Source: Pseudomonas sp. Irchel 3H7 | GTDB lineage: Bacteria; Pseudomonadota; Gammaproteobacteria; Pseudomonadales; Pseudomonadaceae | Direction: 5' to 3' | Length of the DNA: 64,000 nucleotides | NCBI RefSeq assembly: GCF_900187605.1 | Contig: NZ_FYEA01000005.1 | Coordinates: forward strand, 248,001-312,000 | Shown here: positions 36,899 to 45,733 of the stretch, one piece after another | How positions within the stretch are numbered: the stretch's first letter is position 1 | How the letters are laid out: each line of letters opens with the position of its first letter | Notes under the pieces: model-generated | The model's database searches: none | Told to the model about the DNA's origin: nothing | Seen by the model: only the letters and a program-made list of their open reading frames with translations | Position numbers and translations under genes: made by a program

Positions 36899-38272
36899 GT
36901 GACTGAACTGACTCCACTGCAAAACCTCTGGCTCACCGAGACCGTGCGCCTGCGCGAAGAACACGCAGGCCCATTGGATGATCTGGAAGCCAACCGACTG
37001 GCGCGCACGGCCGGCGGCGATCTGCCGAGCCGCATTCAACGCCGGGCGTTATGGCTGGCCGAACGTGACGGGCTGACTTCGGCCCTCAAACACTGGCTGC
37101 AAGGTGCGCGCCTGGCGCTGCTGCTATTGATGATTTTCGCTGTGCTTAGCGGCGCTGGTCTGGCCTTTGCTGCGTTGAGCCAAACGCCGGTCAATGTGTT
37201 CTGGGCCTTGGGCAGTCTGCTCGGGCTGAACCTGATTCTGCTACTGAGTTGGTTGCTGGGATTGATCTTTGCCGGCGAGCACGGCGCCACGCTCGGCCGA
37301 TTGTGGTTATGGCTCAGCGAAAAAATGGCCCGCGACGCCAAAGCCGCGCAACTGGCGCCGGCACTGCTCTTGATGCTGCAACGCAAGAAGCTCAATCGCT
37401 GGGCGCTCGGTACGCTGGTCAACGGTTTGTGGCTGCTGGCGATGTTCAGCGCATTGATTCTGCTGCTGACGCTGATGGCGACCCGGCGCTACGGCTTCGT
37501 CTGGGAAACCACGCTTCTCAGCGCCGACACCTTTATCCACGTCACCCACGCGCTCGGTTATCTGCCATCGCTGCTCGGCTTCAACGTGCCAACGGTGGAG
37601 ATGATCCGCGCCAGCGGCGACGGCGCGCTCGATATTGAAAGCGCTCGACAGGCCTGGGCAACCTGGCTGGTCGGCGTGTTGGTGGTCTACGGCGTGCTGC
37701 CGCGCCTGCTGCTGACGCTGTTGTGTTTCTGGCGCTGGAACAGCGGTAAAACCGCGCTGCGTCTGGACTTGAACCTGCCCGGCTACGCGCAATTGCGTGA
37801 ACGTCTGATGCCAACCAGCGAGCGCCTCGGCGTCAATGATCCGGAGCCTGCGCAAATGCATCGCGTCGAAAGTGGCGTCGGCGAACTCGCCAGCGAAGGT
37901 GCGTTGCTGGTCGCCATCGAACTCGACGAACAACGCCCATGGCCGCCCGCGCTGCCGAAAAATGTCAGCAACGCCGGCATCCTCGACAGCCGCGAGTCAC
38001 GGCACAAACTCCTCGAACAATTGAGCCGCTTTCCGCCAGCACGCCTGGCGATTGCCTGCGATCCACGGCGCTCGCCGGATCGTGGCAGCCTCGCGCTAAT
38101 CGCCGAGCTGGCGCGCAGCGCTGGCGAAACCCGCGTGTGGCTGCTGCAAGCGCCGCCCGGCGAAGCACTGGACGCCGAACGTCTCGGCGATTGGCACGTT
38201 GCACTGCAACAACTTGAGCTGCCGTTCGCCGATTGCGCGCCGTTGAACTGGCTGGAGACTGGCCATGACTGA
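36899..38272 (+). CDS. DUF2868 membrane protein
   Basis: 457 residues starting with GTG 85 bases from the divergent folA start. Family-specific N-terminus (LWLTETVRLREEHAGPLDDLEANRLA). Four membrane segments (about residues 68-88, 98-122, 168-188 and 255-280) and a soluble C-terminal domain of about 170 residues. Function unknown. The stop overlaps the next gene (DUF3482 GTPase) by eight bases; the two families occur together, so this protein likely forms a membrane partner for that GTPase. Confidence 0.82.
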   Translation: MTELTPLQNLWLTETVRLREEHAGPLDDLEANRLARTAGGDLPSRIQRRALWLAERDGLTSALKHWLQGARLALLLLMIFAVLSGAGLAFAALSQTPVNVFWALGSLLGLNLILLLSWLLGLIFAGEHGATLGRLWLWLSEKMARDAKAAQLAPALLLMLQRKKLNRWALGTLVNGLWLLAMFSALILLLTLMATRRYGFVWETTLLSADTFIHVTHALGYLPSLLGFNVPTVEMIRASGDGALDIESARQAWATWLVGVLVVYGVLPRLLLTLLCFWRWNSGKTALRLDLNLPGYAQLRERLMPTSERLGVNDPEPAQMHRVESGVGELASEGALLVAIELDEQRPWPPALPKNVSNAGILDSRESRHKLLEQLSRFPPARLAIACDPRRSPDRGSLALIAELARSAGETRVWLLQAPPGEALDAERLGDWHVALQQLELPFADCAPLNWLETGHD

Positions 38273-39650
38273 TGCCTGGAAAGCGCCGCTGAAGCTCGCA
38301 GTGGTCGGCCACACCAACGTCGGCAAGACCTCACTGTTACGCACGCTGACCCGCGATGTCGGCTTCGGCGAAGTCTCCCATCGCCCGAGCACCACGCGGC
38401 ATGTCGAAGGCGCGCGGTTGTCGGTGGACGGCGAGCCGCTGCTCGACCTCTACGACACGCCCGGCCTGGAAGACGCCATCGCCCTGCTGGATTTTCTCGA
38501 ACGCCTGGAACGTCCCGGCGAACGTCTCGATGGCCCGGCGCGATTGGCGCGGTTTCTCGATGGCAGCGAGGCGCGCCAGCGTTTCGAACAGGAAGCCAAA
38601 GTGCTGCGGCAATTGCTCGCCTCCGACGCCGGTTTGTATGTGATCGACGCCCGCGAGCCGGTACTGGCCAAGTACCGCGACGAACTGGAAGTGCTCGCCA
38701 GTTGCGGCAAGCCGCTGCTGCCGGTGCTGAATTTCGTCAGCAGCGCCAATCATCGCGAGCCGGACTGGCGTGAGGCGTTGGCAAGGCTCGGACTGCACGC
38801 GCTGGTACGTTTTGACAGCGTTGCGCCGCCCGAGGATGGCGAGCGCCGGTTGTACGAAAGCCTTGCGCTGCTGCTGGAGAATGCCCGGCCGCAACTGGAG
38901 CGATTGATTGCCGATCAGCAGGCTCAGCGCCTCGCCCGTCAGCAAAGTGCGGCGCGGTTGATTGCTGAATTGTTGATCGACTGCGCCGCGTGCCGACGCA
39001 GTGTGGTCAGTGAAGCTGCGCAGGAACAGCAAGCCATCAGCGAGCTGCGCAAGGCTGTGCGCCAGCGCGAGCAGAAGTGTGTCGAGGCGTTGTTAAAACT
39101 GTATGCGTTTCGTCCGCAGGACGCGGCGTCGAGTGATTTGCCGTTGCTCGATGGACGTTGGGGCGATGACTTGTTCAACCCTGAGACCTTGAAGCAACTC
39201 GGCGTACGGGTGGGCGGCGGGATTGCTGCAGGTGCGGCGGCAGGAGCTGGTGTGGATTTGCTGGTTGGCGGGATTACCCTTGGTGCGGCGGCGTTGGCGG
39301 GGGCGATTGCCGGTGGTGCGCTGCAAACGGCGCGCAGTTATGGCAGTCGCTTGCTGGGCAAGATCAAGGGGCAGCGCGAACTGACGGTGGATGACGGTGT
39401 GTTGCGGCTGTTGGCGTTGCGCCAGCGGCAGTTGGTGTTGGCGCTGGATCAACGTGGGCATGCGGCGATGGATGCGGTTCAGGTGGCGACTCCGCAGGAT
39501 AAGACCTGGCGCGAGGGCAAGTTGCCCGAGGCGCTGAACAAGGCACGGGCGCATCCGCAGTGGTCGTCGTTGAATCCGCAGGCGAAGTTGAATCAGGCGG
39601 AAAGGCAGGAGCAGATTGAGGCGTTGGTTGCTCGGGTGCTTGAGCTTTAG
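38265..39650 (+). CDS. DUF3482 GTPase
   Basis: 461 residues. An N-terminal TrmE/Era-like G domain: P-loop VVGHTNVGKTSLL (about residues 13-25), switch region STTRHVEGA, G3 LYDTPGLED. A conventional NKxD is not clear (the expected site reads PVLNFVSS). The C-terminal DUF3482 part contains a coiled-coil-like stretch and a glycine/alanine-rich hydrophobic hairpin (VGGGIAAGAAAGAGVDLLVG, about residues 310-350) resembling a membrane-inserting region of bacterial dynamin-like or YfjP-type proteins. Role unknown; coupled to DUF2868 upstream. Confidence 0.82.
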   Translation: MTDAWKAPLKLAVVGHTNVGKTSLLRTLTRDVGFGEVSHRPSTTRHVEGARLSVDGEPLLDLYDTPGLEDAIALLDFLERLERPGERLDGPARLARFLDGSEARQRFEQEAKVLRQLLASDAGLYVIDAREPVLAKYRDELEVLASCGKPLLPVLNFVSSANHREPDWREALARLGLHALVRFDSVAPPEDGERRLYESLALLLENARPQLERLIADQQAQRLARQQSAARLIAELLIDCAACRRSVVSEAAQEQQAISELRKAVRQREQKCVEALLKLYAFRPQDAASSDLPLLDGRWGDDLFNPETLKQLGVRVGGGIAAGAAAGAGVDLLVGGITLGAAALAGAIAGGALQTARSYGSRLLGKIKGQRELTVDDGVLRLLALRQRQLVLALDQRGHAAMDAVQVATPQDKTWREGKLPEALNKARAHPQWSSLNPQAKLNQAERQEQIEALVARVLEL

Positions 39651-39656
39651 ATCGCT

Positions 39657-39819
39657 ACCCCCTCACCCCAGCCCTCTCCCCAAAGGGGTAGAGGGGGAAA
39701 GGGAGCAGATCTCCAGGCTTTTCAAACCTGAGTTCGACTGGATATCTCAGGTCGATGTATCACCTGAGAACAACACCGTAGGCTCCCTCTCCCTCCGGGA
39801 GAGGGCTGGGGTGAGGGCG
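39657..39819. repeat. Inverted pair of CCCTCACCCCAGCCCTCTCC elements (family E)
   Basis: Left element: CCCCCTCACCCCAGCCCTCT + CCCC (39657-39683), followed by its own GGGGTAGAGGGGGAAAGGGA. Right element: GGAGAGGGCTGGGGTGAGGG (39798-39817). They flank about 110 bases of unremarkable sequence between the convergent GTPase and HD-oxygenase genes. A second such pair is at 53161-53421. Confidence 0.8.
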
Positions 39820-39823
39820 ACAA

Positions 39824-40384
39824 TCACACAGCAGACAACAATCTCGCAGCCTTACGCTTCAAAACCCCAAGATCAATCACCGGCACCGCCCTCTCCTTGG
39901 CCAACTCATCCCACTGCCGCATCCGCAAACTCACCGCACACAACGGATCACGCTCAAACGCATCCGCCTCAGCCGCGGTCATCACCCCGCCCTGATACTC
40001 CAGCGTCCGCCGACTCGCCTCACTCAAGCGCTCGAAATATCCCGGCTCACGCAACGTCAGATACCGCTTAGCCTGCACGTGATACTCCACCAGCCGCGCC
40101 ATGCGCTCGCTGAAACCGGCCTCACGCAAATAATCCGCGCCCAGCCGTTCATGACTGACCACGCCATAACCGCCCATATTCTCCGCGCCCTCGGCACACA
40201 AATGGCCGATGTCATGAAAGAACGCCGCCAGCACCACTTCGTCATCGAAGCCTTCGGCGATCGCCAGTTCGGCGGTCTGGGACATGTGTTCGATCTGCGA
40301 CACCGGTTCGCCGATGTAATCACTGGTGCCAAAGCGTTCGTACAGCCCGAATACCCGCGCGACGACTTGCTCGTGAGCTGTCAT
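39824..40384 (-). CDS. PhnZ-like HD-domain diiron oxygenase of phosphonate catabolism
   Basis: 186 residues. The HD-domain ligands can be followed: H33, the H57-D58 pair in FFHDIGH, H78 in SHERL and H102 in YHVQAKR. The lid residues Y23 and E26 (DYIGEPVSQIEH) match PhnZ Tyr24/Glu27, which recognise 1-hydroxy-2-aminoethylphosphonate. PhnZ cleaves that compound oxidatively to glycine and phosphate. The 2-oxoglutarate enzyme PhnY that normally makes its substrate is not nearby; instead the next gene is a FAD oxidoreductase. The start overlaps that gene's stop by four bases, so the two are coupled. Confidence 0.83.
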   Translation of the reverse strand: MTAHEQVVARVFGLYERFGTSDYIGEPVSQIEHMSQTAELAIAEGFDDEVVLAAFFHDIGHLCAEGAENMGGYGVVSHERLGADYLREAGFSERMARLVEYHVQAKRYLTLREPGYFERLSEASRRTLEYQGGVMTAAEADAFERDPLCAVSLRMRQWDELAKERAVPVIDLGVLKRKAARLLSAV

Positions 40385-41517
40385 TCAATTTCCTCCAGCA
40401 ACTGCGCAACATTGCGCTCGGCCAGCGCCGGGCCGACGCTCATGCCGACACCGGTGTGCATCAGCGCCACACTCAATCCCGCTGCCGGGCGCAGCAACGA
40501 AAACGGCCCCGGCCCCCGGGAACCATAGACGCCCTGCCAGCGCTCGACCACTTGCACCTTGCATCCCAGCGTCTGCTCGGCGAGTTCAAGCATCCAGTTA
40601 TCCACTTGCTCGGCGTTGAACGGTGAAGGGTCGCTGCCGTAATGGTGCGAGTCGCCGATGATCAGCTCGCCGTACGGCGTCGGGCTGATCAGCAGGTGAA
40701 TGCCGTTGTCGTGCAGGTGCGGTTGCTCACGCAGGATCTGCGCCTGCACCGCCGCCGCTTCCGGCAGATCGGCGAAAGCGCCGTAGTGCACGCAACTCAA
40801 ACCGGTGAGCAAGGCGTGTTGCAGATTGAGATCGACCTGCGGTTTGGCGCGGAGCATTTGCAGACGGCAGATTTGCGGATTGAGCGCAGCGATCGGCTCG
40901 GCCAGCAGGGTTTGATAATCGTGGCCGGAGCAGACGATGATCTGCTTCGCCGTGAAGCTGCCGGCGGTGCTGTGCAGGTGGCCGGGTTCGACGTCGCGCA
41001 CCAACGTGGAAAAATGAAAATCCACGCCAAGGTCGCGGCGCAGATAATCGATCAGTGCCGGAATCGCTTCTCGCGAATACAGCTGTTGATCGTCCATGCC
41101 GTGCAACGCGGCGCGGTGGTGGCGGAACTGGCCGTGATACAGATCGCGCAAGGCAGCGCCGCGCAGCAACTGGATGTTGTAACCGTGTTCCACGGCGCGA
41201 CCGTTGCAGAAGGCTTCGAGCAGATGTTCTTCGGCTTCAGTGCGGGCGAACAGATAGGAACCGTTGCGCTTGATTTGCAAACCGGCGAGCTGCGCCCAAT
41301 CACCCCAGATCTCGCGGCTGGCCTTGGCCAGTTCGAGCATGGTGCCCGGAGGCTGGCCGGTGACCAGGGCCTGGCCGAAGTTGCGCACCGAGGCGCCGAG
41401 GGGCGTGGCTGTGCGTTCAAAAACGGCGACTTTTAGGCCGCGTTTGGCGGCGGCATAGGCGTGCGATAGGCCGAGAATGCCAGCGCCTACGATGAGCAGG
41501 TCTTTGTGTTGTGTCAT
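40381..41517 (-). CDS. FAD-dependent oxidoreductase of phosphonate clusters (TIGR03364-like)
   Basis: 378 residues, a DAO-type flavoprotein. The N-terminal dinucleotide motif IVGAGILGLSHAYAAA is intact, SVRNFGQ follows, and the C-terminus holds MHTGVGMSVGPALAERN. This subfamily recurs next to PhnZ-like HD proteins and aminoethylphosphonate transporters. From published work as I recall it, such flavoproteins oxidise the amine of 2-aminoethylphosphonate derivatives. Substrate in this organism is inference. Coupled to the HD gene by a four-base overlap; a REP element separates it from the transporter genes upstream. Confidence 0.8.
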   Translation of the reverse strand: MTQHKDLLIVGAGILGLSHAYAAAKRGLKVAVFERTATPLGASVRNFGQALVTGQPPGTMLELAKASREIWGDWAQLAGLQIKRNGSYLFARTEAEEHLLEAFCNGRAVEHGYNIQLLRGAALRDLYHGQFRHHRAALHGMDDQQLYSREAIPALIDYLRRDLGVDFHFSTLVRDVEPGHLHSTAGSFTAKQIIVCSGHDYQTLLAEPIAALNPQICRLQMLRAKPQVDLNLQHALLTGLSCVHYGAFADLPEAAAVQAQILREQPHLHDNGIHLLISPTPYGELIIGDSHHYGSDPSPFNAEQVDNWMLELAEQTLGCKVQVVERWQGVYGSRGPGPFSLLRPAAGLSVALMHTGVGMSVGPALAERNVAQLLEEIE

Positions 41518-41544
41518 TTAGAGGTGCTCTGAAAGAGAGGCCGT

Positions 41545-41636
41545 CATCGCTGGCAAGCCAGCTCCCACAGGTATCGAGGTGTTCCCAAAATTCGTGTTCA
41601 CCGCAAAACCCTGTGGGAGCTCGCTTGCCAGCGATG
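41545..41636. repeat. REP-like palindrome, family D (CATCGCTGGCAAGCCAGCTCCCACAG type)
   Basis: Arms CATCGCTGGCAAGCCAGCTC and GAGCTCGCTTGCCAGCGATG separated by about 52 bases, inside the phosphonate operon between the oxidoreductase and binding-protein genes. A second copy is at 57019. A hairpin here could trim or stabilise the upstream part of the operon mRNA. Confidence 0.8.
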
Positions 41637-41659
41637 AGGCCCGGTCAGACTACGAAGAT

Positions 41660-42685
41660 TTACTTGGCCGCAACTTTCTCGGACTTGCCGTCATAACGTT
41701 TGCGCCACTCGGTCAAAATCTCGTCGCGATTCTTCGAGGCCCAGGCAAAGTCGTTCTTGATCAGGCGCTGCTCGTAATCCGCCGGCAATTCGGTCTGCGG
41801 CTTGGCGATACCCGGTTGCGCGAGGACAGCGAAGTTCTCCTTGTACAGATCCATCGCCTCAGCACTCGCCGAGAAGTCCGCCAGTTTCTTCGCCGCGTCT
41901 TCATGCGGCGTGCCTTTGATCACCGCAGTCGCTTCGATCTCCCAGCCCAGACCTTCTTTCGGCAGGATGATGTCAAGTGGCGCACCCTGACGCTTCAGCT
42001 GTACCGCCGGATATTCAAAGGAAATCCCGATCGGGAACTCGCCCGCCGCCGCCAGTTTGCAAGGCTTGGAACCGGAGTGAACGTACTGGCCGATGTTCTG
42101 GTGCAGACCGTCCATATACTCCCAGCCCTGCTTCTCGCCGAAGGTTTGCAGCCAGGCACTGACGTCGAGGAAACCGGTGCCGGACGACGCCGGATTCGGC
42201 ATGACGATCTTGCCCTTGTACTCAGGTTTGGTCAGGTCCTGCCAGCTCACTGGCTTGCTCAGGCCCTGCTTCTCGGCTTCGACGGTGTTGAAGCAAATGG
42301 TCGCGGCCCAGACGTCCATACCGACCCAGGCTGGCGGGTTGGCAGCGTCGCGGTAATTCGCGCCGATCTTGCCGAGGTCCTTCGGCGCGTAGCTTTGCAG
42401 CATGCCTTGCTGGTCGAGGATTGCCAGGCTCGAAGCGGCCAGGCCCCACACCGCGTCAGCCTGTGGACGGGCCTTTTCGGCGAGCAGTTTGGCGGTGATG
42501 ATCCCGGTGGAATCACGCACCCATTTGATTTCGACGTCCGGGTTGGCCTTTTCGAAGGCTTCTTTGTAGGACTTCAGCTGCTCGGCTTCGAGGGCGGTGT
42601 ATACCGTCAACTCGGTTTTTGCCGCGAAGGCATTCAGGCTGAAAGTAGCGAGCACAGCAGCGGCCAGGGCCATAGGCTTGAACAT
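41660..42685 (-). CDS. ABC transporter periplasmic binding protein, 2-aminoethylphosphonate type
   Basis: 341 residues starting MFKPMALAAAV; the open frame extends 30 codons upstream without support. A signal peptide (cleavage about AFAA-KTE) precedes an iron/phosphonate-type extracellular solute-binding fold (LTVYTALEAEQLKSYKEAF, MPNPASSGTGFLDVSAWL). The subfamily is the one proposed to bind 2-aminoethylphosphonate. The fold is shared with Fe3+-binding proteins, but the context (PhnZ-like and FAD enzymes) favours phosphonate. The gene is 26 bases after the permease stop. Confidence 0.82.
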   Translation of the reverse strand: MFKPMALAAAVLATFSLNAFAAKTELTVYTALEAEQLKSYKEAFEKANPDVEIKWVRDSTGIITAKLLAEKARPQADAVWGLAASSLAILDQQGMLQSYAPKDLGKIGANYRDAANPPAWVGMDVWAATICFNTVEAEKQGLSKPVSWQDLTKPEYKGKIVMPNPASSGTGFLDVSAWLQTFGEKQGWEYMDGLHQNIGQYVHSGSKPCKLAAAGEFPIGISFEYPAVQLKRQGAPLDIILPKEGLGWEIEATAVIKGTPHEDAAKKLADFSASAEAMDLYKENFAVLAQPGIAKPQTELPADYEQRLIKNDFAWASKNRDEILTEWRKRYDGKSEKVAAK

Positions 42686-42711
42686 GATCGTTTTCCTGTA
42701 AGTGAGTTGAA

Positions 42712-44436
42712 TCAGTGACCGGGCGCGGTTTGCCGCCAGGCTTGAGAACGGCGCAGCAAGCCGCGCGAAGCCCACGCCAGCAGCAAGGACACACCCGCCG
42801 AGGTGAACAGAATCAGGGTCGACATCGCTGCCGCGCCGCCGACGTTGCCGGCGTCATCCATGTTCAGCACCGCCACCGCCGCGAGGATGGTGTCGGGGCT
42901 GTAGAGGAAGATCGCCGCGGAAACGGTGGTCATCGCCGAGACGAACAGGTAGCGCACAATGTCGAGCAGCGCCGGCAGGCAGATCGGCACGGTGACACGC
43001 AGGTAATGCCGATACAGCGGCGCCTTCAGCGACAGTGCAGCCGCTTCGAACTCGGCGTCGAGTTGGCGCAACGCGGTGGTTGCAGTCATTTGTGCAGTGG
43101 TCAGGTAGTGCGCAATGGTGCAGACGATCAGCAGCGTCATCGTCCCGTACAGCACGTGCAGCGGGTTGCCAGTGAGGTTGAAGAAGAAGACGTAACCCAA
43201 GCCGAGCACCAGCCCCGGCACCGCCATCGGCACAAAACTGAGCATGCGCAACGCCAGGTTGAGGCCGCGTTGGCTGCGGGTTTTCTCCATCAGGTAAGCG
43301 CCGGTAAAGATCAGCACGCTGCCGATCAGTGCCGTGCCCAACGCCATTTTCAAACTGTTGCTGTAGGCCAGCCAGCCACCGCCAGCGGTTTCGTTGAACT
43401 GGTAATGATTGAGCGACAGCGAAAGGTTGTACGGCCAGAACTTTACCAAGGAGGAGAACACCGCCATGCCGAACACCAGAATCAACGCGGCGCTGATCAG
43501 CAAGACAATCGCCAGATAGCAGCCATCGCGCAACTTCGACGGCGCCGGTTTGAACACCTGAGCGCGACCGCTCATGGAATCGCCGTGACGCCGACGCAAC
43601 CAGGCATCGACACCGAAGCTGAACAGCGCCGGCAGCAACAGCACCATGCCGATCAACGCGCCGCGACCGAATTGTTGTTGGCCGACCACGGCTTTGTAGG
43701 CCTCCAGCGCCAGCACTTGATAGTCGCCACCGACCACCACCGGCACACCGAAATCGGTGATGGTCAGGGTAAACACCAGACAGAACGCGGCAAACACAGC
43801 CTGACGCGTCGCTGGCCAGGTGATGCTGCGAAACGCCTTGGCCGGACTGGCGCCCATGCTCGACGCCGCATCGAACAGTCGCGCATCGGCCAACGACAAC
43901 GCCGAGAGCAAAATCATCAACGCATGGGGAAAGGTGTAAATCACCTCACCCAGCACAATCCCCCAGAACCCGTAGATGTTGTCCGAGAGCAACCCGCGCA
44001 ACATGCCCTGGTTGCCGAACAGATAGACCAGCGCAATGCCCGGCAACATCGACGGCGCCATCAGCGGCAGCAGGGAAATCCCGCGCCAGATGCCCTTGGC
44101 CGGAATCATCGTGCGTTGCAGCGCGTAGGCAAACAGGTAGGCCAGCGGTACGACGATGGCCGCGACGCTGAGGGAAACTTTCAGGCTGTTGCCGAGCAGC
44201 CAGTGGAAATTCTCGCTGGTCACCAACTCCTTCGCCGCGACCCAGCCACCGCCCTGCCCGGCCTCACTGCTGAAGCCACGCCAGAAGATCGCCAGCAACG
44301 GCAGCAATACCGCGACGCCGAGTAACAGCAGCAAGAGCACTTTGCCGCCGACGACAAAAATGCGATCGCCGATCTCGGCTTTCGAAGTCTGGCGCACCTG
44401 CTTGTGCGGTAGCGGCAGCGCGAGGTTGCTGTTCAT
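42712..44436 (-). CDS. ABC transporter permease, fused two-domain, 2-aminoethylphosphonate type
   Basis: 574 residues; MNSNLALPLPHK at 44436 is the start, overlapping the ATPase stop (ATGA). The protein is a fusion of two binding-protein-dependent permease units, about residues 60-290 and 330-560, each with six hydrophobic segments and an EAA-like loop (EAAALSLKAPLYRHYLRVTV in the second). One gene therefore supplies the whole transmembrane pore. It lies between the ATPase and the binding-protein genes. Confidence 0.85.
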   Translation of the reverse strand: MNSNLALPLPHKQVRQTSKAEIGDRIFVVGGKVLLLLLLGVAVLLPLLAIFWRGFSSEAGQGGGWVAAKELVTSENFHWLLGNSLKVSLSVAAIVVPLAYLFAYALQRTMIPAKGIWRGISLLPLMAPSMLPGIALVYLFGNQGMLRGLLSDNIYGFWGIVLGEVIYTFPHALMILLSALSLADARLFDAASSMGASPAKAFRSITWPATRQAVFAAFCLVFTLTITDFGVPVVVGGDYQVLALEAYKAVVGQQQFGRGALIGMVLLLPALFSFGVDAWLRRRHGDSMSGRAQVFKPAPSKLRDGCYLAIVLLISAALILVFGMAVFSSLVKFWPYNLSLSLNHYQFNETAGGGWLAYSNSLKMALGTALIGSVLIFTGAYLMEKTRSQRGLNLALRMLSFVPMAVPGLVLGLGYVFFFNLTGNPLHVLYGTMTLLIVCTIAHYLTTAQMTATTALRQLDAEFEAAALSLKAPLYRHYLRVTVPICLPALLDIVRYLFVSAMTTVSAAIFLYSPDTILAAVAVLNMDDAGNVGGAAAMSTLILFTSAGVSLLLAWASRGLLRRSQAWRQTAPGH

Positions 44437-45512
44437 CAGGCAAACACCTGCAGGCTGCGCGGCGGCAAGGCGACCATGATTTGCTGGGCGCCGAGGCGCG
44501 GCATGGCTTCCGGGGCGAGTTCGGCGAGCAAGGCGTGGCCGGGCAACTGATCGAGTTCGAAGCTCATGCGGCAGCGATTGCCGAGAAAGGTGATCTCGCG
44601 GACTTTGGCCGGGAACAGGTTCTCTTCGTGCACCGGTGGATTGACGTTGATCGCTTCCGGGCGGCAAAACAAACGGCCCGAGGCGCGCTGAATGCTGCCA
44701 TCGCTGAGGCGCAGGTTCATCCCGCCGACCTGCGCGTGAGTGTCGCTGCTGCGTTGGAACGGCAACCAGTTGCCTTGGCCGACAAACTCGGCCACGAACG
44801 GCGTGGCCGGGCGGTTGTAGATTTCCTGCGGGGTGGCGTACTGCTCGACGCGGCCGTTGTTCATCACGGCGATACGGTCGGCCATCAGCATGGCTTCGTC
44901 CTGATTGTGCGTGACCATCAGTGTGGTGATGCCGAGGTTGCGCTGCAGTTGGCGCAGTTCAGTACACAGATGCTCGCGGACGCGGGCGTCGAGGGCCGAC
45001 ATCGGTTCGTCGAGCAACAGCAGCGACGGTGCCGGCGCCAAGGCCCGAGCTAGAGCAACGCGCTGTTGCTGGCCGCCGGACAACTGGCCGGGGTACTTTT
45101 TCTCGCTGCCGGTGAGGCCGACCAGTTCCAGCATCTGCCCGACGCGGCGGCGCACTTCATCGCGACCGCTGCCGGCAAGGCCGTAGGCAATATTCGCCTC
45201 GACGGTCAGATTGGGGAACAGTGCGTAGGACTGGAACAGAATCCCGTAGTCGCGGGCTTGCGGGGCCAGGTGCGAGACGTCGCGCTCGCCGAGGTACAGC
45301 TCGCCGCTGTCCTGTTTTTCCAGACCGGCGATGCAGCGCAGCAAGGTGGTTTTGCCGCAGCCCGACGGGCCGAGCAGGCACACCAGTTCACCGGCGGCGA
45401 CGTCGAGGGAGACGTTATCCAGCGCAGTGAACGCGCCGAAGCGTTTCTGCACGCCGCGCACTTTCATGGGTGCGCCGGGGTTGGTCAGGGCAGTTGCGAT
45501 GGCAGGATTCAT
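44436..45512 (-). CDS. ABC transporter ATP-binding protein, 2-aminoethylphosphonate type
   Basis: 358 residues. Walker A GPSGCGKTTLL, Q-loop FQSYALFPN, signature LSGGQQQRVALARALA, Walker B LLLLDEPMSALD and H-switch VTHNQDEAM. A C-terminal TOBE-type domain (about residues 245-355) is typical of the carbohydrate/polyamine/Fe/phosphonate importer class. First gene of the minus-strand operon that continues through permease, binding protein, FAD oxidoreductase and HD oxygenase. Confidence 0.88.
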   Translation of the reverse strand: MNPAIATALTNPGAPMKVRGVQKRFGAFTALDNVSLDVAAGELVCLLGPSGCGKTTLLRCIAGLEKQDSGELYLGERDVSHLAPQARDYGILFQSYALFPNLTVEANIAYGLAGSGRDEVRRRVGQMLELVGLTGSEKKYPGQLSGGQQQRVALARALAPAPSLLLLDEPMSALDARVREHLCTELRQLQRNLGITTLMVTHNQDEAMLMADRIAVMNNGRVEQYATPQEIYNRPATPFVAEFVGQGNWLPFQRSSDTHAQVGGMNLRLSDGSIQRASGRLFCRPEAINVNPPVHEENLFPAKVREITFLGNRCRMSFELDQLPGHALLAELAPEAMPRLGAQQIMVALPPRSLQVFA

Positions 45513-45624
45513 GGACAGACCTCATCAAGCAGATGGGGCCAATCCTAGAGTTGTAATGCGTCCGTCATGTGGCAGTGAGGCAAAAACGGCCGATAGTGGT
45601 ATTCGGGGATTTTGGTTCACCAGA

Positions 45625-45732
45625 GATCGTTCCCACGCTCTGCGTGGGAATGCCTCATCGGACGCTCCGCGTTCGGCTGTTGGGACGCAGAGCGTCCCGG
45701 GCTGCATTCCCACGCGGAGCGTGGGAACGATC
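45625..45732. repeat. REP-like palindrome, family B (long form)
   Basis: GATCGTTCCCACGCTCTGCG arm with complement CGCGGAGCGTGGGAACGATC, inner GACGCTCCGCGTTC / GACGCAGAGCGTCC pair; ends one base before the LysR stop codon on the minus strand. It separates the LysR gene from the transporter operon it may control. Confidence 0.85.
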
Positions 45733-45733
45733 A

